Part shown: in pieces, positions 1-10,600 of the stretch | How the letters are laid out: each line of letters begins with the position of its first letter | How positions within the stretch are numbered: the stretch's first letter is position 1 | Assembly (NCBI GenBank): GCA_024803745.1 | Contig: JANJXV010000013.1 | Location: forward strand, 55,212,501-55,276,500 | Origin: Megascapheus bottae | Taxonomy: Eukaryota; Chordata; Mammalia; Rodentia; Geomyidae | Length of the DNA: 64,000 nt | Direction: 5' to 3' | Notes under the pieces: generated by a model | Told to the model about the DNA's origin: nothing | The model's input: the letters and a program-made list of their open reading frames with translations, nothing else | Databases searched by the model: none | Made by a program: the position numbers and the translations under genes

Positions 1-62
1 TATGTATCACAAGGTAGCTATTGAAGCTCTAGGGACAGACTACAAAAGACTGATGCCACCAG

Positions 63-286
63 GTAAGGTGGTGGTGGCTCTCACCTGTAATCCTAGCTAC
101 TCAGGAGGCTGAGATCTGAGGATCTCAGATCAAAGCCAGCCCAGGCACAAAAGGACCTGAGACTCCTATCTCCAGTTAACCACCAGAAAATGGAAAGTGG
201 GGCTTGGCTCAAGGGTAGGGTGGTAGCCTAGAGCTGAAGAGCACAGGGACAGTGCCTAGGCCAAGTTCAAGCCCCATGCCACCCCC
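63..286 (+). mobile_element. B1-ID SINE
   Basis: 7SL-like left part (cctgtaatcctagctactca) joined to an ID-like right part ending gttcaagcccc; C-rich/T tail. It sits in a PPP6R3 intron. Confidence 0.88.
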
Positions 287-663
287 CCCCCTTTTTTAAA
301 GATAGACATCTAGTCAGGCTTATTGTCATCACTTTGGTGACATTTTATTGTGTTCCTTTTCCCATCCCCATCTGCTCTTTTAGGTTAGCTTTTTCTTTTT
401 AGCTTTTAGTTTTTGTTGTTTGTTTGTTTGTTTAGCCTGTTTCATTTTGTTTAGTGCTGGTAATAGAACTTGAACTCAGCTTTTGCCTTACTAGGCTAAA
501 GTTTTACAAAACACCGCACACAGTATCTGACTGTTTTTACGCAGTGTAATTAACTCTTAGAGCCATTATGTTATAGTTACGTCTTGTGATGATAATTAAG
601 TACCCCATTAGGTAGATGTACTATGATTTGGATAGTCATTTTCCTGTTAACAGACATTTGCGT
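287..663. other. PPP6R3 intron, no feature recognised
   Basis: AT-rich intron with a short (TTTG)n run at about 417-434. A weak ID-like resemblance at 455-500 is too decayed to call. Confidence 0.5.
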
Positions 664-808
664 TCTATTCCTCGGTACCACATACATAGAAAAAAGCCGA
701 AAGTGGTGCTGAGGCTCAAGTGGTAGAGTTCTAGCCTTGAGAAAGTCCAAGGACAGTGCTCAGGCCCTGAGTTCAAGCCCAGGACTGGCAAAAAAAAAAA
801 AAAAAAAG
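664..808 (+). mobile_element. ID-dimer SINE, 5' truncated
   Basis: Begins within the left monomer (cctcggtaccacatacatag) and is complete to a 19-base A tail. Confidence 0.88.
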
Positions 809-937
809 ATATCATTTAAACAACAAAGAAATCAAAGGAAATTTCATAAGATAGGCAATAGGTCAAAAAGAAAGCAGTTGTTTTAAAAATCCATATGAAG
901 ATAGAAAAAGAACAGAGGAGCCAGGCATGAAAGTCCC

Positions 938-1168
938 TGAGCCAGGTGCCGGTGGCTCACACCTGTAATCCTAGCTACTAAGGAGGTCAAGGTCTGAGGA
1001 ACACTGTTCAAAGCCTGCACTAAAGTCCAAGACTCCTATCTCAAGTTAACCACCAGAAAACCAGAAGTGGCTCTGTGGCTCAAAGTGGTAGAACACTAGC
1101 CTTAAGCTGAAGAGCTCAGGGACAGCACCCAGGCTCAGACTTCAAGCCCCATCACCTTCCAAAAAAAA
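938..1168 (+). mobile_element. B1-ID SINE
   Basis: Full length from gagccaggtgccggtggctc to the A tail. Confidence 0.88.
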
Positions 1169-1491
1169 GAGGGCAGCTGGGGAATACAAAATTACTAGAT
1201 GTTAGAACTTAAACCTGTGAAGCTAGCTCAGTCTAGATGTTTCCACTGATGGTCAAAGAGCTGGAAATATACAGCTCACTGGAAGGACACTTGTACAGAC
1301 CTTGGGTTTAGCATCAAAAATATTAAATAAAAGGCAGAGATTGTCAGACTGAATTAAAAACAAGACCTAGTTTCATGCACCTTGAAGAAACATTTAAATG
1401 TATGGACAAGTGCAGTGTGGTTTGTGCTGTTGAACAGTCTTCAGAATTTTCTGTGTGTAGTTGGTAGCTGACAAGCAGCATCTTCTCACAG

Positions 1492-1613
1492 CTCGGGGAG
1501 TACTGACAGTGAAGAAAGCACAGATTCCGAAGAAGAAGATGGAGCAAAGCAAGACTTGTTTGAGTCCAGTAGCGCCAATGCAGAGGATAAAATGGAGGTG
1601 GACCTGAATGAAC
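1492..1613 (+). CDS. PPP6R3: PPP6R3 exon: acidic Ser/Glu segment
   Basis: The acceptor is tctcacag before CTCGGGGAG; the donor is GAAC followed by gtaagt. The first base completes a Ser codon and the exon ends in phase 1. It encodes [19 protein letters not shown] and then [20 protein letters not shown], a highly acidic stretch. No earlier exon is visible in the first 1.49 kb, so the window opens inside a PPP6R3 intron. Confidence 0.95.
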
Positions 1614-4600
1614 GTAAGTTGCCCTATCTGTGAGTAACAGTTGTGCTAGCTGAAATTCAATATGCTGAAAACAGGCCAGAGAGTAGCCAGCCACCGTGTG
1701 GGCCTCAGAGGGAGCCCTAACACACTCTGGGCTGTGTGAATCACCCACGTGCAATCCTTTCCAGCACCAGGCCTCAGGGGAGGAACAAAGTACACAGTGG
1801 GACAGGTGTGAGTCTGGCTAAAGCTTCTGCAATGTCTCCAAATGAAGTTCTTGTCTCTCTAGCACCCACCTGGTCTGCCAACTTTGATGTCCCAATGGAG
1901 ACCACCCATGGCGCTCCATTAGACTCGGTAGGGTCTGATGTCTGGAGCACGGAGGAGCCGGTGCCAACCAAAGAGACAGGCTGGGCTTCTTTTTCGGAGT
2001 TCACATCCTCTCTGAGGTGAGCAAATGTGCACAGTCCCTAAACTTCCCATGGGAAAGTGGAGGGGTAGCATGCTCATGGACATATCCTTAACCTTCAGTT
2101 GACCCCTAGCTTACTGTAGTGCCTTAGCATACACATCAACCTCAACCTGGGTAAGTACCTATACAGCTATGTAGCACGAGCATGAGCAGAGCTATATGAC
2201 CAGCTCTCTGTGCTTTGCAGTGAACTGGGATGAGGAGAGTTCCTTTTCTGTTCCATCTTCTGTTCTTAGTCCCAGAGTGTCAGATGGGAGCAGAGATGGC
2301 GGTACCACCCCATCCCCTGCAGGTTCTTTGCCACGAAGGCAGGAACTTGAAAGTAGACTGGCAGATCCAGTGCTCTAAACTCAAGAGCATTGAGAATCAC
2401 ACGTCAAGGCCAACCTGGGCAAAAAAAACTCATGAGACACCCCCCCCCCCCCCATCTCAACTGGTAGCTGCACCCAGTGGTTGAGTCCTGTCATTCCAGC
2501 CACTAACGAAGCTAAAATTAGGAGAATCACAATTTTAGACCATCTCAGGGTATGGTGGTTTAGGCACAGCTATGATAGGAAGCTTAAGTAGAAGCATTGC
2601 TACCCAGGCAAAAAGAGATACCCTATTTCAGAAATAGCCAGGGTTGGGCTGGGAGCGTAGCCCAGTGGTAGAATGCTTGCCTAGCATGCCCAAAGCCCTG
2701 GATTCAGTTCCTTGATACCACATACCACAGAAAAGGCTGGACGTGGTGCTGTAATTCAAATGGCAGAGCACTAGCCTTGAACAGTTCTCAAGGACAGTAC
2801 CCAGGCCCTGAGTTCAAGCCCCAAGTCTAGCCAAAAAAAACGGGGGGGGGGCGGGAGTGTGACCTAGTGGTAGAGTGCTTGCTTGGCATGCACAAAGACC
2901 CAGGTTCAATTCCTCAGTACCACATACATAGAAAAAACTGAAAGTGGTGCTGTGGCTCAAGTGGTAGAGCTCTAGCCTTGAGAAAGTCCAAGGATAGCAC
3001 TCAGGCCCTGAGTTAGTTAAAGCCCCAGGACTGGCAAAAAAAAAAAAAGCCAGAGTAAAAAAGATTGGAGGCAAGGTTCAAGCAATAGAGTGCCTGTTCT
3101 AGCAAGACCAAGCCCCGAGTTCAAACCCCAGTACCTCTAAATAAAACCTGGAAAAAAAAATGTTGTTGATGAAGCCTTCTTCTTTAGTCCTTGCCACGGG
3201 TCTCTGGGCTTATTGTGGGAGGGCTTGCTGGAGAAAAGTGCTTATTTTCAGTCAGTTGGTGTTTTTTACTATGTTTTCACAGTCACTTAGAGGGACAGTG
3301 CCTCCAAGCAGTTTGGCTCAGTGTAGTTTTCTGTAGCCAGGTCCATACTGTATGCTGTACCTACCATGTAGGCCCTGGGGCTTAGTGGTGATGGAGTGTC
3401 TGGGAGCTAAGAGCTGGGTATCTTGAAGACACCTAGGAGCATCTTCACAGAAGTGCTCACATTTGGATCCCTGTGTCCCACACATGCTTGGACTCCACTG
3501 TTAACATGCTGTTTTCTTTTCTGAAGCACAAAAGACTCCTTAAGGAGTAGCTCTCCAGTGGAGATGGAGACCAGCACAGAGCCTGCGGACCCTCTGACTC
3601 CAGGAGCAGCTGCACAGCCAGAGGGTGAGTGCTGAGTGGACTGGCATGCATTTGGGAGCCAAAGTTGCCAGGAACATACGACAGTGGCTTGTTCTGATAC
3701 CCACAGCACACCATAGAGCCATAGGGATTGGAGAAAGAATAAGGTCTGTCACTGCAGGAAAGGAGCCTGAGGCCCTAGATAGAGGAACAGTTCAACCTGC
3801 CCAGCCCAGGTGGATAAAATCAGGGCTAGATTCTAGGCTCTAGGCCTGGACCTAGCTGTTCCCCGGAGCTTGCTCTGCTGAAGCACTTGCCTGGGCCCAG
3901 GGTCATTCCAGGCCAGGACTGCGTACTCACCTCCACCAACAGACAAAGTGTTCCTGGGTATCTTAAATTCCAGGACTGGTTTTACTAGAATGTTCACTGT
4001 GTCCCTACTGAGTGGCGCTTTTGGAGAGAAGGGTGTGAGGAAAGGGGACATTATGGAATTTGCACATATATGAAGGCCAGAGCATTAGGAGGGGACACAG
4101 CCCCCAGTCCTTCACAAAAGAAAGAGGTGCCACAAACAGACTGAGAAAGGAGTCCATCTGTTGCTCTTTTTTTTCCCCCAGTTAATTTTATTAGGGTGAT
4201 GTACAGAGCAGTTTACCTACATGAGGTAGTGAGTACATTTCTTGTCGAACAAGATTTATTTAAATTTATACCTTAACTATTTTGTTATGTTACATATAAC
4301 AGTAGTCCACTGTATACTTATACCACATTTTGTTTCTCTGTCCATCAGTTGGCAGATGTTTTAATGGTTTCCACATTTTCTATGCTGTGAACAGTGTTGC
4401 ATGGCCTGTCTATGTACAAGGAAGATCGTGTTTGAACACCTGTGTTCAGTTGTGTGTATCTTTCATTGAATGCTCATTGAAATTCCTATTAATCTGTTCG
4501 TTTATCTTTGTGATCTCTAAGTATCTTTTTCCCATAGTCTGGATATGAGACTCATGTACAGAATTTGCTAATGTTTTCTTAGTTCTATGGGTTATCCTTA

Positions 4601-7600
4601 ACACCAAGTATGCTTTCATGTGGCACACAAACTTTTAATTTATGAGGCTTAAAATTAAGCCTTTGCTTAATTCCTTTGCTGGTGAGTTTAGTGTACATAA
4701 AAAATTGGAATGTCCATAGTCACAAAGGTTTAACTTTTATTTCCTTCTAAGTATTGTCTATTCCTACTGGTTTGTTTTTCTGTTCATATTCATATTTCAT
4801 ATGCTTGTGCTAATGTCACACAGAATTTCTGTAGTTGTAAAGTTTGTTTTGCGGAGGGAAAAGGTTTGTTATTATTGAATAGGTGACCTCCTCAATTAGG
4901 CCCAAAGAGGTTCTGGCAGGAGTCACATGGGCTATGTTTGAAGGGTGAAGAAATTGGAGGAAGCACAAAATAGAGTTACTTGTCTAGGAAATAGGGGGAC
5001 TTGGTTCAAATTGAAGAAGCAAAGATAAAATTCTCTAGCATGGTCAAGAAAGAGGGTGAGCCTGGCACTGGTGGCTCACGCCTATCATCCTAGCTACTTA
5101 GGAGGCAAAGCCAGCCTGGGCACAAAAGTCTGCGCGACTCATATTTCTAATTAACCACAGATAACCCAGATAACCAGAAGTGGCACTGTGGCTTAAGGGA
5201 TAGAGTGGTAGCCTTGAGCTGAAGCACTCAGGGACAAGTGCCCAGGCCCAGAGTTTTTCCCACCACTGACAAGAAAGAAAGAAAGAGAGAGGGAGAGGGA
5301 GAAGGAGAGGGAGAGAAAGAAAGAAAGACTGAAAAAATAGGCTGTGAAATGGGATGAAGCTGAGAGGTGGGGAGATGCAGCTGGGAAGGTAAAGAAAGCC
5401 TGAGACCCAGTATCTCAGACGTGCCTTGTAAGAAGCCAGTGCCCTTTAATAAAGAATTTAGCCAGGCCGCCACAAGCATACCATCTCTCTCTGGTCATTA
5501 TGCATAGCGGGAGCAGGGAGTGGCAGTTAGTTAGCATGTGTGCGCATCAGCTGGGATTGTGTGCTTTTCAGCGTCGGGGAGCATGGCCATGGAAGCTGGC
5601 TCAGACGGGGAGGAGGATGCAGAAAGTACAGACAAGGTAACTGAGACCGTGATGAATGGCGGCATGAAGGAAACGCTCAGCCTCACTGTAGATGCCAAGA
5701 CAGAGACTGCCGTCTTCAAAAGGTAACCAGGGCCACGGCCTCCCACGCTTCAGGTTATCGGGAGGAGAGTGGAGAGAAGCCCGAGACGTGAACGTGTGCA
5801 GCAGTCAGACATCTCCATCAGACTCTAACCTGCGTGAAGCGAGGGAGAGTTCAGGCCCGTCGTCCCCACACATGCACGCTAGCGTAAGATCGCACTTTGA
5901 ATCTGGCAGATTGACAAAAATGTGAGAAGGGACATCTTCTCTCATGGCAGACTTGTGTCACACTGTACACCACTGTCTCCAGAGATCCTTCCGTTATTTT
6001 TAACTCACCAGCACAGTGACAGTTAAAAACACTCAACTTCTTTTGGGAAATTAGCAACTTCACTTCTAGACCCAGAGGCCACCAAAGCATTGTAATAAAA
6101 ATGTGCACTATTCTGGAGCCCATGGAATGCCTAAGACAGGCACTCTGAGCCCAATGCCAAGATCCCACAAGGTGGCTGTCACTGAATACAACCACACAAG
6201 GAAGGGTGACAGTAATGGAGCTAAGACCTATGGGGGGAAAGGGTTACTGAGGTTTGACCTCAGGGCCTGTACTTCCTAGACAGGCACTCTACCACTTGAG
6301 CCATGTCCAGCTCTTTTGCTTTAGCTTTTTAGTTATTTCCCAGTTTTTGCCTGCACTTCTAGACTGCCATTCCTTATTTATGTAGCTGGGATGGCAGGTG
6401 TGTGCTTCCGTGCTCAGCCTATTGGTAGAAATGGAGGACTCGTTAGGCTACCCTGGACCTGCTATCCTTCTGATCTACCTACTGAGGAGCTGGAATTACA
6501 GGTATGAGCCTCTTGGTAAGAGCTAGCACACCAAATCCAGCAATTTATATTTTGCCATGACATCACTGTGATTGGTGTGGCATGGTAATTCTTATTAACA
6601 GTGGGCCGTTAGAAGTATCCCCATTCAGATAAGAACCAGGCAGGGGGTTAGCAGGCCCTTACAGCTTCTACACTGTGCTTAGACTGAGTTCAGTGGAAAA
6701 GTATTTGCCTGGCAAGTGCAAGGTCCTGAGCTCTAGTCTCAGCTTGGGATGGGGTGGGGGGCACATAAAGATTTGAAATAAATTAAATAGTCATTGTTTA
6801 TAGCCTATCATTTCTGAATAGGTAAGTTTAGGCAGCTGGCTGTATTCATAGAAATCGTTTTTCCTTATAAATTAGCACAGGTATCCTAGATCTATGCCTC
6901 TTTAACAAAAGTATGAAAGCCTGTCTGTGGGAAAGAATGTATACCAATTTTATTCATGCGAAGTTACCCTTGGAATTTCTCAGCAAATCAGCCTAAGAAT
7001 TAATGAAATTTTTTTTATTAATGAAATTCTTATGGAAATAATCCCAGTAGTAAACTTTATGGAAATGATGGTGCTTAATGAAGAGCCAAGGTGATTTTGA
7101 AGAGAAAAAATGAGGGTGTCCCCTTCCCATGTTAGATCTCAGGGCTCATGACGCAAAGGGCATGGAGCTTCCACACACTCACTCAGGCTGGCCTCAGAGT
7201 GCTATCTGATCTCTACCTGGCAAGAGCCCACAGACACTCCTACACTGCCTGAACTTGGCACCAGGTCTGTCTGTGAGGGAGAGTGAGCGGGTGAATATTG
7301 CTTTTCCCTTGGGAGAAGACTGAAACTGGATCTCTTGGAGCAGTGAGGTATGAGAGGAACAGCCATGCTGCTGAGAAGACATAAGAGAACATTATGACAT
7401 TGTGAAGGGAACACAGCTTTAACCATAAAAGCCATGGCCAGGCAACAGTGGCTTGTGCCTGTAATCCTAGCTATTCAGGAGGCTGAGAGCTGAGATTGTG
7501 GTTCACAGCCAGTCTGAGCAAGAAAGTCTCTCCATAAGGATGAGCAAAAGATGCAAACAAGCACCTTTTAGTGGAGAGCAAGAAGTGAAGGATGCCATGC

Positions 7601-10600
7601 ACTGGTGATGAGCAGTACAAGCTCTCGTGCCCAGGAGTCTATTGTTAGTAGTATTAGCACCAAGCCTGGCTGTCAGGTTGCCTGGCTCCTCAAGCATCAG
7701 AACCCTCCTTCCAAAGCTAGACAGAAGGGTAACTCCAGAAAATAGTCATCACCCTAAAAACAGAAGTCCACAGAGTATTTTGCTTGCTAACTCACTTAAT
7801 CTTTTGATAGTCTGCTAGGGTTTGTCCTGAAATACATTTCCCGCTAGCTCAATCAAAAAACCGATGGTGGCATCTCCATACATTACACTGAAAGAAAATT
7901 ATTTTTCAGTAAGATTTTATACTTACACACCATTAAAACTCTCAGTACCAGAAGTGACTTAGTAAAAGTTAAATACCCACATATCACAGCAGAGCTTGAG
8001 TAAGGAAGAAATTTTAGGTGACCCTTTGAGATGAGTTTGGAGTGAGGCTGCTCACCACCACTGCTAGAGGAAGCCAAAGCCAATGGTAGGGAGAACAGAG
8101 AGTAAATGGCCGGCCAGTTCATTGGCTGCCACATAGCAGCTGAATATAGAAGCTGCCCTTCCTGCACCACTATCTTAAAGGAAAAAAAAAAGAAAAAGGA
8201 AGAGGAGTGGGGGGCAGGCAGGCCTAGAGGTACATGCCTTAGTCCTGAGTACCCAGGAGGCGGAGGTAGGGAGGACCAGGGCCCAGGCCTGAACAAAAGT
8301 TAAAGACCTTTCTGGAAACGAAACCAGAAGGGTTGGGTGTTGCTTAAGGGCTTGTGTAGGAAGTGTAAGACCCTGACTTTATGTGATTGAGATTATACTG
8401 AAGGTGAAATTTTCTGTTGGATGAAATACTAGACAAAATTAGGAAGCAGACAGCCAATCAACATAAACAGTTCGTATTCAGAGTACCTAGAAGCTAGTAG
8501 GATCCCCCCGCAAAAAAAAAATCAGAAAATGGGCAGAAGATAGCAGTTTCTAGACAAGAAACCAAAAAGGCTTAAAGAAAAAAGCAGTGTTCCAGTTCTC
8601 ATCAGACAGACATGAAACATACTGCATTATTTGTTATTAGACTTGTGAAAATCTGAAGGGGCTTGCGTGCTGCAGGGTTTCCCAGAATGCTCTGGGCCTA
8701 GAGTGGGAAAGCAAACTGGGTGCCCTAGAGATCAGCTCCCTACCCCATCCCACCCACCCACCCCCCGCTTCCCTCTACCCTGCGGGTCAGCCACCTCCAC
8801 CCCTCCCCGCTGCCCTCTACCCCAGGGGTCAGTCTCCCCGTGCTACCCTTTATCCTGGGGCTCAGCCCCACTCCTGCCGGTGGCTCTCCCCATCCCTTTT
8901 GCCTTCCTGGTGCGTACACTGGACACGGGTTGCTGAGGCCAGCTCAAGAAGCCTTCTGCTTGCACCATGGGACACTAGCCCCCCGCAGGCGTCAACTAAA
9001 GCCTCATTCCTTCAAACAGGTTCACTTGACACCTCCACCGACTCTGCGGTTTTGCTTATGTGCAGTCGTGGACATGTTTTCCCCATCCCTCATTTCTAGG
9101 AGAATTCTGAAACTCTTGTACATTTCTTTTTCTGTTTTGCACACTTGGCCTCAGAGTGTTGAAATCCTACCGGTATGTACAGTGACGCGGGCCATTCCTT
9201 CTCAGATCCCAGCCGCATCACATTGCCCTCGGTTCCCACCTGCTGTGGCCCTTTCCTTCCATGGTCCCCGTGTTATCCGTGTCCCGTGGTCCTCTACCCT
9301 GAGCATGCTCAGCCCCAGGGCGTCCTGTGGCATCACGACTCCAGAGCCATTTGCATGTGACTTCATTCCCCTGGCCAGGCCCTGGGCCCTGTGTGATGTG
9401 TTCTCCCCTCTCTCGCAGTGAGGAAGGAAGACTGTCTACCTCTCAAGATGCTGCTTGTAAAGACACAGAGAGCCCCGAGCTGGCAGAGGCAAAGTGTGCG
9501 GTCCCCCGGCCCCCCAGCAGTAGTCCTGAGCAGAGGTAATAACCATCCAGCAGCCCGCACCCTCCGGGGCCACCCGAGCCTTCCCCAGGGGTGGCGGGGG
9601 TGAGCCCCTCAGCAGCCTCTGCCAGCCTGCTAGTAGTAGTCTGTTTCTGTATCTAGAAACAGCCTTGTGCACAGGTTCTTGGCAGCACTGGCCCTTTGAG
9701 AAGTTCGTAGAGAGGAAAAGCTTTCTCGGGCCCTTGGGGACTTTTCCTGAGGCTGGGTGGGGTACCCACAGCCCTGTCCTAGGGTACCAGGCCACTCTCT
9801 TCCCTGAGACCTTTCACGTGGTGAAAAAGTCAGCCCAGAAAGAGTCCCTAGGACCTGACTTTGTCTTGTGGCGCCCACTGCTGGAGCCACTACCAGGGCC
9901 CATGACTTGCCATGTGGTGTTTTCTTTCCAGTCACCCTTTGCTCAGACTGAGCCAGTGGTCTGAAGGGATAGGCCAAGCCAAAGCTTCAGCTGAGGGCCG
10001 GCGCCCAGGCCCGTACACACGGCCTCGCAGATAGAGGGAGTGGCCTGGAGCACCGGAGCCCACGCCCACGGAGGAGTGAGGAGGCGCCTCCCAACACAGG
10101 ACTGTGCTCCATGCCCTCAGTTATCTGACGCTGTATATTCCTCCTAAAAGGAATAAAATGACCTTTAAAGCGGTTTCAGAGGCGTTGTACTTTCCCCTGG
10201 CACCCATGTGGGTTTCCTACAGCACAGGGCTGGCAGAGCCATGTGAGGCAGCGCCTCTGTCCTCACCACTCCTGGGGCCCAGAGAGATTGCAGGGTAGCC
10301 ACAAGAAGCATTGAGCGTCTTGACTTCAGAGGCACTGGTTGTGGAGGGCAGGGATCCTGCTCAGCTGGTTCCCTTGGTTCTCGGTGTCCTTCAGCCAGTC
10401 ACATGGAGGAGGTAGAGAGGCCCCATTCGGAGCCGTTGCTCCCAGTGCGTTTTGGTCTGTCTTCTCTGACATGAATGTGGTGGAGAAATCTGGGGTCACT
10501 TCCTGGCTCTCAGTGCGGAATTGTTCCCCAGTGGAGACCCACTTGCCTACCAGATGCCCTGACCTCTCATCTGCAGATGAAGTGGTCTGTGCAAGGCCAG

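Noticed and set aside
8840..9421. 193-residue + strand frame ending at a PPP6R3 acceptor
   Set aside because: Intronic C/T-rich sequence; no conserved motif, and the exon is read in another frame.
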